Positions 25,880 to 53,400 of a DNA stretch of 64,000 nt are shown here, in pieces. Below the pieces are notes generated by a model, which saw only the letters and a list, made by a program, of their open reading frames with translations, was not told the origin of the DNA and ran no database searches. The stretch comes from Cyclina sinensis (lineage: Eukaryota > Mollusca > Bivalvia > Venerida > Veneridae). Position numbers and translations under genes: made by a program. The stretch is from NCBI GenBank assembly GCA_012932295.1, contig JAAONU010000006.1:26500882-26564881 (forward strand), written 5' to 3'. Each line of letters opens with the position of its first letter. Positions within the stretch are counted from its first letter, which is position 1.

Positions 25880-26595
25880 TTGTAAACACTGCAAGACTAC
25901 AGATAACAGTGTAACCACTACAGGACTAAAGACAGAAACAGCAGTGAAAACACTGGAAAGCAACAGTGTAAACACTGCAAAATTATGTAGAAGAGTGTAA
26001 ACACTGCAAGATAACAGAACAGTGTAAACATTACAAGATTACTTAGAACATTGTAAACACTGCAAGATTACTTAGAACAGTGTAAACACTGCAACATTAC
26101 TTAAAACAGTGTAAACACTGCAAGACTACAGATAACAGTGTAACCACTACAGGACTAAAGACAGAAACAGCAGTGAAAACACTGGAAAGCAACAGTGTAA
26201 ACACTGCAAAATTATGTAGAAGAGTGTAAACACTGCAAGATAACAGAACAGTGTAAACATTACAAGATTACTTAGAACATTGTAAACACTGCAAGATTAC
26301 TTAGAACAGTGTAAACACTGCAACATTACTTAAAACAGTGTAAACACTGCAAGACTACAGATAACAGTGTAAACACTACAGGACTACAGACAGAAACAGC
26401 AGTGAAAACACTGGAACGCGACAGTGTAAACACTGCAAGACTACAGATAACAGTGTAAACATAACAAGACTACAGACAGAAACAGCAGTGAAAACACTGG
26501 AAAGCAACAGTGTAAACACTACAAGATTACTTAGAACATTGTAAACACTGCAAGATTACTTAAAACAGTGTAAACACTGCAAGAAAGCAAAAAAC
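25880..26595. repeat. Tandem array of GTGTAAACACTGCAAGA units with a 229-bp higher-order duplication
   Basis: Roughly twenty units of about 25-32 bp carry CAGTGTAAACACTGCAAGA. Each unit contains the short inverted repeat CAGTGT-AA-ACACTG and the string GTAAACA. GCAAGACTACAGATAAC occurs at 25891 and 26120, and the intervening block is nearly identical, giving a 229-bp higher-order unit. Decayed units trail to about 26840. The array lies about 1.7 kb beyond the ATAT1 stop, so it could be in a 3' UTR or intergenic. Confidence 0.88.
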
Positions 26596-26849
26596 TGGTA
26601 AGACTTGACTTCTACAAGATAACAATGTAAACAGTAATTTTTCTTACACACTGCAAACCACTATGAACAGTGTCACATATCAAAGATACATGTACTGTGG
26701 AAACAGCAAAGGACTACAATTACTAGAGAAAAAAAAGAAAGCTAGAAGTAAAGATAGGAAAAATCAGTGTGAACCCTAAAGCAGTAATTTAAACACCGTT
26801 TTGAATACAAAAGAGCATTAAGACACTGTTTACAAATGCAGTAAACTGC

Positions 26850-28324
26850 ATAAATACTACAAGTCCATGGTTGATAATTTTTATGAATAAATACTGCAGG
26901 ACTTCAGAAAACACTTCCAAACTGTATTAGATACAGAAAGGGCTAACCTTTGAAATGGGACAGTCAACAGAAAACATAAAGAAGAATGCTAAAAGCAATT
27001 ATTATGTAAGCAATCTGTAAGCCAACACTTAACATAAAACACACCTTCATATAGGAACACACTTGCTTAAAACTGTATACAGTGTAATCAATTATGTCAC
27101 TATAAATGAGAAAAGGCAGTGATTGTTTTATCAGTCAGTGTGAAAAAGCAACTCTGTTACACTTTTGAAAATACCTAAGCAATTATGCAGTGAAAATATA
27201 GATAATTTACACAGCTGTAGATACCACACTATCAAGCTACATCAGTTAATGGGCAAAATTGTAAATAATTGAAGTAACTATAAAAACAAGACAAACATAT
27301 GTTAAAAATAAAAATTGCTAACTGCTGGAAATTAAAATCATTATAAGAAAACATCTGACCTAGTTCTTTTTAAAAAAGCATTAACTTTGTAATTCTGGTT
27401 AAAAAAGCAAACAAATATCACTTCATATTCTATATAAATGCTTTTTTTCCTAGATGAAATGTCAATAGGAAGTTTGCTTTAATGCCATTTACTTCATTTT
27501 GCTAAAACTGCTGGGAAGTATTCAATGATATAAGCAGCAGAATCAAACCTACAGAAAAAAATATATTTCAAATAAATCTGTGTCATAAATATAAATCAAA
27601 AACATATCATCTGAACCATACTAAGGACCAAATTTTGTCTATAAAGTGGTCTAATAAAAAGATGTAAGTGCAACGAACCTCACAGCATAAATCTAATATG
27701 TGGTAAGGAGTTCTTTAATTGTTTTGTACTATAACATATGACTCAGAATACAGGGCATATAGATTTGTACAAAAGCTCAGAATATGTTACAAAATATTGT
27801 TGAATATTAGACTTCAAATTTACTGCCACACAGCAGGTTTACAATGCCAGTACAATATATTTTGAATGTCTCAAATCTGTAACCTTAGATCTTATTTCCT
27901 TGTGCTTAATAAATAGCATAAATAAGTAGGACAGTTAAAACATTCTAAGTCTGGAAAGTTGTAAAAATTTGTGAAAAAACATTTCTGTAACAAGATGTGT
28001 ATCATTCATATAACTTTTCATATCCTGCAAACCCAGACAGTAAGTCATGAATCCTAGAATAGATTCATTTCATATCTTCAGCTTTGAGTGACCTTGCTTA
28101 AGCATTCTTACCTAATCCATAATCCTTCAGAGTGGGTAATACTCAAGAACTATGCCACCACTTTTCATCAAAAAGGTTGCTTTCCCTATGTATTTTCAGT
28201 GTTCTGTAACTAATGGAAAAATTCTTCTGTTCCATGTACAACCTAATAATGTTGTGGGAAGCTAAAGTTACTAGCCATTATGCACAAAATTTAAAAAAGA
28301 AATGGCCTAAACATTGAGCATTGG
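26850..28324. other. ATAT1 3' flank / possible 3' UTR
   Basis: AT-rich, no ORF or repeat of note. The polyadenylation site on the minus strand could not be fixed. Confidence 0.35.
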
Positions 28325-43489
<15,165 letters not shown>

Positions 43490-45587
43490 TTTGCGATTCT
43501 TTACTATATGGCATCTTTTTGGAGATATAATTTATGATAAACAGGGTCAAACATGTCAATTTGTAGCAATTTCTCCCATGTTGACTTCTCCAAGCAAACA
43601 AACCAGTTTCGCAGCGAATAAATAAGTTATGATTGTACGAATAAAATATTCGTCGTTATCATCTTAGAAAGAAACACATATGTGACTACTACATTTCTTG
43701 CATTTATTTTTATAGCTTTAAATACACAAAACACAACGACACCGAGTATTATGTTAGATGGAGCCTTCGCATACGGGATTAAGGCATTTGTAATAACACT
43801 ACATGATTTGCATATTTTTCTTTAAAAAACATATAGATTTTAAATCTGTTCAAGGAAATCAGTTTAATACATTTCTTGCATTTACTTTTATAGCTTTAAA
43901 TACACAAAACACAACGACACCGAATCTTATGTTAGATGGAGTCTTCGAATACGGGATTAAGGCATTTGCAATAACACCATATGACTTTGCATATTTTTCT
44001 TTCAAAAACATATAGGCCTACATTTTAAATCTGTTCAATGAAATCAGTTCTTAAATGCCGAAGAAGTTCGTTCTGCCTCAAACTAACAGATGGAAAGAAC
44101 ATTTTACATCCCTGCCAGAAATTATCAAAAACCTGTTGCTACTGCTAACAATCTAGCCAAAGTGCAGGCGTATACATGTATAGGTTTCAAAACATTTATT
44201 TCTCTCTGAGTCTATTCATCTTCGGCTCTGTTCGCCCGTATGACCGACGTCCAAAGAAGAGTTCAGATATGTTATCTTGATTGGGATAATGGAAGATGCG
44301 GAAAAAATCCCATTCCAGAGACACTCTTTGTTCCTCGCCCTGCTCAGTGTAATGCATCAATGCAATTTAACTTAGTCATCATTTAACTCAATCACCCGAA
44401 AGACAATAAGCATCAGGATTACATTTCCTTCGTGTTACGGCCAGACCATCTATGTGCTTCTCTCAAAATAAGCACATACGGTGTCGTCCCGTATGTCTAC
44501 TTCAAAGAAACGAATAAAGAGGCATTAAAGTTATTGTGTATGTTCTTAAACTAAGTTTGTTAAAGTGGAATGTATCTTCTGAAAATAAAGTAGAGTTATG
44601 TCTGTAATTTAGTTATTCTGTAATCTGTAAATCGCAAAGATTTCTTAGATGTTATTAAACACCAGCAAAAAAGGAGGCCTGTACTTGTAAAGAAAAGAAT
44701 ATTGTTTATTTTAAGTAAACGTGTAATTTGTAAAAAAGGAGTCTGTTTGTACAGTCTGTTATATGTGTGAAGATGATGAATTATTATATTAAAATAAACA
44801 AGATTCGCCTTCTTTTCCAGCCGACAGTCTTTCGGTGCTATTAAAGAAAGAAGTTTGTTTAGTAATTCTTTTGCCTGTAAAGTAAGAGGGATATTTCTCT
44901 TCGGAGAAGATTAAATTTGTGATGTGTGTATGAGTCGCGATAATTCAGCCCAATTCCTATTTAGTTTTTAAAGTTACATTAAAAGAATTATCCCGTCCCC
45001 CACCCTTAAAATTTTGTTTTAGACTGTCACATAGAGAGGCTACATCAATGAATCGAACTTTGGTAAAATACCGTTAGAATTCGTAAGAACCCCTCTAGTT
45101 ACTTGCTTTGATAACAAAACAGAACAAAACAAACAAAAAAGTATTACCTCTTACAGAACTGTCGTGCGTCTTAATAAAATAAAGATCTCTTTCAATAAAT
45201 TACTAGTCTGCAACACATAAATAAGTGAAACAATTATTTTTCATCGATTACGCGCTGCAATTCAGTTTTAGCTCGCTGAAATTCAAGACATTACTTAAAA
45301 TATTTAAAGAGAGTTCTAATTGAAATTGACTGAGCTTTGAATGATTTTACTTTTGATGCTTTCTTCATTTCATAACAGGCTTTAATTGATCGGCTAAATA
45401 TAGGTGTAAAATATTTCCGTTACTATAGATTTGGCGTTCCATATAGTTTAGTTATTCTTTATACCATTAAAGTAATATTATTTTGTATGTAAAGCAAAAA
45501 GTCTGTTAAAGTAGTGTTTGTCCTGAAAATCTATTGTATAAGAAAAGTGCTTATACAGTGAAAGTATCGCGACTTGGGCTGTGGTCA
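43490..45587. promoter_or_regulatory. ATAT1 upstream part of the divergent ATAT1-GNL1 interval
   Basis: This should contain the ATAT1 transcription start and 5' UTR, by position only. No TATA box or initiator can be singled out. It includes a two-copy 178-bp duplication (43691-44048). The remainder, 44049-45587, shows no ORF or repeat that I recognise. Confidence 0.4.
43691..44048. repeat. 178-bp tandem duplication upstream of ATAT1
   Basis: ACATTTCTTGCATTTA starts at 43691 and 43869. Both copies share ACACAAAACACAACGACACC, GTTAGATGGAG and GGGATTAAGGCATTTG, with scattered substitutions. It starts about 200 bp 5' of the ATAT1 ATG. Confidence 0.9.
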
Positions 45588-47193
45588 GGACAGTTCGGAC
45601 TATAGGCCATTTCGGACCGTACATTACGGACCAGATTTGGGGACACTTCGGGCCAATTCTATGATGTAATACATATTTAATTAATATATCTAAAACATTT
45701 GTTGCAGATGAATTGCCAATTTATTTGGTCTTGAAAGGTAGCTATAATTCCATAGTCAATGACTTTGGCTTGTCTCTTCTTTAATTGAGCAAACACCATC
45801 ATAATCAATTTGAGTAAGTAATATCAACATGGCATTCTTTAATTGAAATATGAAAGATGCGAACAACCACTTTCATTGGTAGACTAACTGGTGTATGTAG
45901 CTTAATTTCAACATTTAGAAGCATTAAAAAAATCAGTTGTGCTAGATAATAATATAATACTTAAAATCATCAAGGGTATTACTTTGTTTTTGTCTCTTAA
46001 ACATTTTAATATTTAATATCTTCGGTGGACAAATCATTGATATTCAGTTATAATACGAACTAGTTTAAAGGACATCACTGACCAGATTTGATGTCATTAC
46101 TGACCAGAAAAAAGTGAGAACGATCCGCATTAAATCGATTTCTAGTTCTCTTTAATATTTATCTAGTATCATCTATCTTTATATACTGCAACACCCTCTT
46201 TCGAGCATTATGTGCAGGTGCGTGTCTGTGCGAGAGTTTAAAAGAAGAAATGTAAAGGAGAATAAAAGTAATACTATACATGTATTTGTGAGAGTTGAAA
46301 TAAAAAGTTGATAGTATTAGTTAAGAAGAGAAATTATACTGCTAAAACGGATAAAAGCATTATTTTCGATTTAAACGCAGTTGGGAAGGGTGGTCACTCC
46401 CTGTCTAAATTGGTCCTGGGTAGGGACCTGCACAAGTTCAGATAGCAGTGAGTTCCAGAGGACTATAGTTGCTGGAAAAAAGGAATATTTGTAATCATTA
46501 CATGGAGTGAGGATCTACCTGAAAGAGAGAGGATGTGAGTGTCGGGTGAGACGGAGGGAGAGCTGAACATAAGCGGGTACGGGCACTGCAACCAGTCCAT
46601 GCACTATTTTGTAAAACATTAGGAGTCTGGCATCAGTTCTCCTATTTTCCAGGGAACGCCAACCTAACTTATCTTACATAAGGGAGACACTGCTGTATGT
46701 AGAATAGTCCTTAGTAAGCCTTGACTTAGTGATATTTAGCACCGTACACTTAGAGGGGTTGAACTCCATGTCCCATTTACTTTCCCATGGCTGTAATCTG
46801 TCAAGGTCTTGTTGTAAGATCCTTTCTTGGGAATTGTTATTGACGGCGATATAAACAGCAGTGTCATCGGCAAATAACCGGACCTGTGAAACTAAATTTT
46901 CAGACAGGTCAGTTATATATAACAGAAAGAGAAGGGGGCCTAGGACAGAGCTTTGGGGACGCCAGATGTTACAGGGACCTTATCTGACGTTTCCCCAGAA
47001 ACATTTAGACATAGTATTTAAGACAATGGCAACGATTTCTGAGGCTTATATTTCTTATTAAACCTTTTATACAATAACAATAAAGTTTTATTCATTTTTA
47101 TACATGAACAAATACATTTTTGAACATGGTCCGAAGTGTCCCCAAATCTGGTCCGTAATGGCCGGTCCGAAATGGCTATGGTCGGAAGTGTCC
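45588..47193. mobile_element. 1.6-kb element with 70-bp terminal inverted repeats, fold-back-like
   Basis: The left terminus (45588-45655) includes CCATTTCGGACC, CATTACGGACCAGATTTGG and GGACACTTCGG. The right terminus (47123-47193) carries the same strings inverted. Outer ends start GGACA. The termini contain internal CGGACC/GGACAC repeats. A degenerate LINE fragment lies inside. It ends about 220 bp before the GNL1 ATG. Confidence 0.8.
46380..47020 (-). pseudogene. Degenerate non-LTR retrotransposon reverse transcriptase fragment
   Basis: Minus-strand translation shows VLGPLLFLLYITDL, then VRLFADDTAVYIAV (the FADD catalytic motif at plus 46863-46874), MEFNPSKC and, further on, a conserved C-terminal PATIVLWNSLL segment. 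It is broken by a frameshift between KVPVTSGVP and SSVLGPLLF and by in-frame stops. The family resembles the Jockey/CR1 type. It is nested within the inverted-repeat element and is not functional. Confidence 0.85.
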
Positions 47194-47344
47194 GTAATTC
47201 TTAATATCTCGTTCTTTGATAAACTAAAAAATTCTTATTGTGAATTTTGTAAAGGAAAAATATGCTTTCATTAAAAAGCCGTCTCTCAGATGCAAACTAA
47301 TTCGGAAAAAATTACGCGATATAATTTTACCCTTCACTGCGGTA

Positions 47345-47415
47345 TGTCAAGATGGCTGCGCCCATAACGTAGAATAATCTTTTTTTTTAGGTTTTCTTTA
47401 CATATAAAGTAATAA
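47345..47415 (+). promoter_or_regulatory. GNL1 proximal promoter / 5' UTR with a YY1-like motif
   Basis: CAAGATGGCTGC at 47348-47359 matches the AAGATGGC core bound by YY1, often found near transcription starts of housekeeping genes. It lies 57 bp before the ATG. A stop codon TAA (47413-47415) directly precedes the ATG, which fixes the start. The initiation site itself is inferred. Confidence 0.45.
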
Positions 47416-50400
47416 ATGCCCAGGAAAAAGCCATTTAGTTCGAAACAGAAAAAGAAACAGTTACAAGAAAGAAGACAGAGAAAGCAAGGTAATCTATTGA
47501 TCAAGATTACCAGTCTCTGTCTCACAATAGGCACAAAATGAATTTTGGCCCGAATGAATATAGATTATTAGCTTAATTAATTTGGCGTTGACGGTGTGAC
47601 CCATTTTATAGACATTTTTTTATTATTGTCATAAAGACACCGCCTATCAAACTTTTCTCAATATCTCTTCGAAAATCTGATTACCGGTAACGCTCATTTT
47701 TTTCAAGAATTTTCAGTTTCCACAAAGGGATGCGTATTATAAACGAGGGTGGGCCGTCAGACAATTTTTTACAGCTTGAAAACCCGTAAAATACTGGCCA
47801 AAAGTCAATAATTTCTGTCTAAATGATCATGTTTTCTTTGGTGCACTTTCTTTTTGGAGAATGTTGTTAAGGGGAGAAAACCAATGTCATCAGTACTGAA
47901 AGTACGGTATCGTAAAAGCTGTTATAATGCCGTTTTTTGTTGTTGTTTTTTTTTAACAGCTAAAGATTTGATCATGTAACCAAAACTTACCGGTATTATG
48001 CCAGTCAATATTCACACTCGCACAATTATCGGCCAATTAATTGGATAAAGGAGTCATCCCTATATTAACAAACACAATTAGAAGTGTCGTTTGATCTTGC
48101 CATAATTACAAGATGTTTGTTTACACATCCAAAAGGCGTTGAGAAGGTGTTGACACTTTGATATAATGTCATGTTTATTTGAAAAGAAATAGTCTCAAGG
48201 GCTAATTGTCCTTAATGAAACAAATAGTTAAATGCAACCGTAGTGATATTCATGTGATGCAATTGTTACATGCACCGACAATGGCCGCTTCCTGTGAAAA
48301 ACCAATCATAACAAATCGACCTTTTCCGACAACTTCGTATAAAGACCTCGTACATATAAAATATAAACAAACATGGCAGAACTCAAGCAGTGTTTGTCTT
48401 ATGCATTAGAAAAAAATGAAAATAAATGTTATTTTAAAGTATAAACAGGTAGAGCTTTAAGAAATGTTCTCAATTTAGCAGACACCACCTGTATTATAAA
48501 ATAGTCCAATATGGCGCATACCACATTATCTCCGAGGTGACTTAATGAAGTCGCCCAAGGTGTTCCGAATGGTGAAAAACATCGCCAAATGGTAACTCTA
48601 TTTCCAGACAAAATTTTTTTAGTATTATATTCCAATACAAGCATTTTTTTCCAAGATCATTAGGCCAGGGGTGTGTTTTACGGTAGTTATATATATGAGT
48701 TTCAGACGAAGCATACCACTGCACAAGCCTGCAAAGCGTTGCACTTGTCCGTCAGTCTGTATGAAAATACAACCGTACGTCTGTACATACGTCCCGAAAT
48801 TTTGTGAACGCAACTCCTCTTAAACCGGATGGCAGATTTTGCTTAAACTTTCAGGGATGAACAACCTTAATGTGTAGATGATAGTAAAGGAAGGAATTTT
48901 TGCTTCGACCAAATTTAACGGAATTATGGCCCTTTGTTGATTTTTTCACTATATACCATATAGCCAAATAAATTTGTGAACGCAACTCCTCATAAACCTG
49001 ATGGCAGATTTTGCTTAAACTTTCAGGAATGAACAACCTTAATGTGTAGATGATAGTAAAGGAATGAATTTTTGCTGCGACCAAATTTAACGGAATTATG
49101 GCTCTTTGTTGATTTTTTCACTATATACCATAAAGTGAAATAAATTTGTGAACGCAACTCCTCATAAACCGGATGGCAGATTTTGCTTAAACTTTCAGGG
49201 ATGACCAACCTTAATGTGTAGATGATAGTAAAGGAATGAATTTTTGCTGCGACCAAATTTAACAGAATTATGGTCCTTTGTTGATTTTTTCACTATATAC
49301 CATAAAGTGAAATAAATTTGTGAACGCAACTCCTCATAAACCAGATGGCAGATTTTGCTTAAACTCTCAGGGACAACCTTAATGTGTAGATGATAGTAAA
49401 GGAAGGGTAATGTTTTTTACGGGACCTGACACACCTGGGGTTTCTATACTTTAATCTGTAGTTAACTTTCATGTGTAACATTTTTTAAATTTTTCATGCT
49501 TACTTTAATATCAGCAACATGTAATTACTTGTGTGTCTCTTTCTTCATCTTTGCTAATGTGATTCCTCATAGTACATAAATATTTACAACATTTTTATGT
49601 CGACTATTCAAAGAATAAGGAGGTCTATTGTACTTGCGGTGTGGCTATCGGGTTAAAGTTTTAGGGCAAGCTTCTCATTTTCACTATTTCTTCCCTTTCT
49701 ACTGCAGATATTTGGTTCAAACTTGACCGTAGACTGTGTCATTCCATCAAGGCCCATAACTCTGTTAAGCATTTTTATTAGTTATTCCCATTTAAAGACT
49801 TTGAAAAATCTTTAATTTCAGGCTTTTATTATACCTTCAAGCACTAAGAATAGTCAAGCGTGCTGTCCATCCGACAGCCCTTGTTTCAGTATAAAATATC
49901 TAATTTTGAAATAAAAGGACAGCATTAATAATATACAAAACACCTCAATTCATTTGCAACTACAGAAAAAAATTTTCCCCACCTAAATCTTACATACAGA
50001 ATATACATGCTCTTGTTTATGAGCACTTATGCATAGTTGGGACATCCGTGTCCTATGGACACAGTTCTAGTTTAAATATTCTTTTGTCTGAGTAGCATGA
50101 ATCTCTGAAATATGTTAGTCTGAAAGAAGTACATTGTATAAAATGACATTACAAAAGGGTGTAAATGTTGTATTAGGTGATTTTACAATATTGTTATTCT
50201 GTCTGAGCATCTTTGCTTTATTTTATTGGTCACTTTATATCTTTTTACCATTAAATTTGCCTCTTTAAACAGATGGACCCAGCTATGGACATGATAGTCC
50301 AGAGAATGACGGGTCAGAAGAAGAGACTGGTGCTGGTATGCAGGTAAAAACTGAAAGTGGTGAAGAAAAAAGAAATGATCCCCAGGAAAAACATGAAACA

Positions 50401-53400
50401 GGAGATTGTAATCTGAATGTCCTGAAGATAAATGCACAACCACATGTTCTGCCTCATGGAAAATATGACCCAAACAGGTAAGATAGACATAACTATAATA
50501 CATCTTTGTTTATTGAAGATTTTATGCTCCAGCCATAAACAGAAGGTCATATAGTATCACCCATTTCCATGTGTGTTTGTTTGTTATAGTTTGTGTCTGG
50601 TCCAGAACTTTGTTATGCATGCTGGGATTTAAAAACGTTTGGTACACTTAATCATCATAAGTAGATAATGTGTTGCGTGTAAGCCTCAGGTCCCTCGGTC
50701 AAAGGCCAAGGTCACAGCAGTTCATTGAACTTTCTTTTATACTCTTCAGTGCAGATATAGTTTGTGTCCGGTCCATAATTCTGTTATTCATTGTGGGTTT
50801 TCAAAATAATTTGGTACACTTAACACCATAAGTATCTGTCCGACCATAGACAACATTTCTCTACACAAAAAAGAACCCCAGCACCAGTTATGATAAATCT
50901 TGACAGAGATTATCCCTGCTTGGTCCTCTTGAATATTTTTCAAAGAATTGTAACTTATGCAGAACTGTGCTTGCCATGGTGGACGAAAGGAAAAAGTTTA
51001 AAACTGTTCTTGGCCTAAGTTATGTTGTATTTGTGAGATAAATTCTGTGTCCATTATTGTAGCAGTGACATCAGATGGAAACATTATCACTTGAATAATA
51101 GAAGTTTGTACTTATTGCATGTCTTTATGTTATGCTAAGATGCCTTTGAAATTAGCTTGGTCCAGTTCTTCCCTTCTATAACCCATTGTGTTAAGTGTGA
51201 CAACTCTACTTGACAAAACTTTATATTGCTGTATTAAAGACATCTGTGTCCTATTGACACATTCTGGTTTAACTCATCATTGTAATTTTTTGTTGGCATT
51301 TTTTTTGTTGGTAGGAAGTCCTCCCATTTGTTATTACATGAATGTTAGTGGAAATCATGTACACCTGTGATTAAAAAACTAAGTCTGGAGAAAGCACAAT
51401 GTTCTTTGATAACTTTGATAGTGAAGATTTCTTATCTTTGCAGTTTGTTCTATTTGACTTGCATTATTGTTGTAAAAGTTAGAAAGGGGGAAAGATTTCC
51501 AAATAATGTTCTGAGAAGGGAATGAATTAAATTGCAATATTTACATGTAGTTTTGTTTATATCTATGTTCTGATTCAATCCTCTCTCTCACTTGAGTTAG
51601 GTTTTTTAATTTGTTTCCGTAGTAAAATTTTACTTTCTTGCATCTATGTCAGGTACCGTTTGCACTTCTTCAAAGAGAGCAAAGATGACATAGCCAGGAG
51701 AAAAGAACAAGCCAGCTGTCCATACTTACCTTTGCCACAGGTTTGTAAATGTGCATCTATGGTATCTAATGTTCTTAATGTGAGACCACTTTGATTATTT
51801 CAAAGTCAGCAGTTTTAAAGAAAAGAAAGTATTAAATTTATAACAAATAATGTACACATTTAAGATCTATTATATTAGTTATAAAGACTACTTTTTGACT
51901 GGTTATTAGCCGAACTTTGCTATAGTAAGGATTTTGGATTGTATACCTGGCAAATTTTATCCCTGATGGAGTCATATCAAGATAGCATTTAATGTTACTC
52001 TATAGATGATAAATGAATCACTACTGGATATGAATGTAACTGGTTACAGTGCCGAACTTTCAGTTTGGAGGTCACTGGTTCAAATCCAGCCAGGGATTAT
52101 ATTCTCCAGTGACTTTCTGCATTGCTTATTCTTTGGTACGAGTACTGGTTTGAAACCAGGATGCAGTCACTGAGCGAGATAAGTATAAGTTGAAAAAACT
52201 TTTCTAATCAGTGTAAAATAAATAGGTTTGGATATAACTGACAGGAAGATGGCACAGTCACAGTTAATGAGAAAATTACTGTTCACAGGAATGCCTGGAG
52301 ATGGATATTGACATTGGAGGTGACAAGTTTATAGACATACCCAAAAGGCCACCATGGAACTATAAACTTTCAAAGAAGCAGTTAGAAACCAGTGAAGAAA
52401 GATATTTTCAGGTTCAAATTTCCTATTTGGACAAGTATATTTTTCTAGTAAATGCTTGACATTTCTTATTGTGTTGAGATTTCATTTGTTGGTAAGTGGA
52501 CTTTCCAGAGAAAGAAAAAACAGTAAAAGATATACAAATGTAATAAGAAATTATAAACCTTTATTGTTTTTACAGGAACCAATAATTACACACATCATGT
52601 GTTATAATAAAACCTCTATGTGCTCAGAAGAACATCTATCATTTTCATTATCTGAATGAAGTCTTTATATAACCAGTCTGCGAAATAAGTCACTAACAAA
52701 CTTTGGCTGACCTAAGGCCTAGTTGGCCTTCAGGACCTAGGTTTTTATTGTTTGGGCCTTTGGAATGTGATGTGGACCAAATAAATTTCTGTAGCCATAA
52801 GCCCAAAAATCTTACATCTTTGAAAAATTATTTTGCAGACTGTAAAACTGTGAGAATGCAATGTAATTAAAAATACTTGCATAGTTGCATATATAACAAG
52901 AATAGGAGGTTCTGGCATATTTGTTATTGAAAAGAATACATTGTATATACATTGTTACAGTCACATCTTTGTAAAACAGGCGGATTGCCATAGTTACTTT
53001 CTACTTGAATAGGGGCTGCTGTATATAGATGGTTTCTCAAAAACAGGTTCACTAATATAATGTTATGGTGATTCCATCATAGTGACATGATTGTTTCAAG
53101 AACTAAAATGCATATTCAATGTGACTAGTTACCTAATTTTTAAGGTCACTGATATATCTTCTATGCCATATAGTATTAACAACTTTACAGATGTATACTG
53201 GAATTAAAATGTACTTTCTAGGAATATCTAGAGAACTTATTCACTATGCACAATGCTGACGAGTTGAGCTACATGGAGTTGAATCTGGAAACGTGGCGCC
53301 AGTTGTGGCGGGTCCTTGAAATGTCAGATATCTTCTTGATTATCACAGACATTAGGCATCCTGTAAGTATGTGTAGACTTAGTATTTAGTTGAGTTCAAC

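Noticed and set aside
25880..26595. CRISPR-like repeat-spacer array
   Set aside because: Units are contiguous, variable and AT-rich, with no unique spacers, in a eukaryotic genome: a minisatellite.
48851..49256. Two repeated 77-codon minus-strand ORFs (near-identical proteins)
   Set aside because: They are translations of the 172-bp tandem repeat, and repetition explains the similarity.
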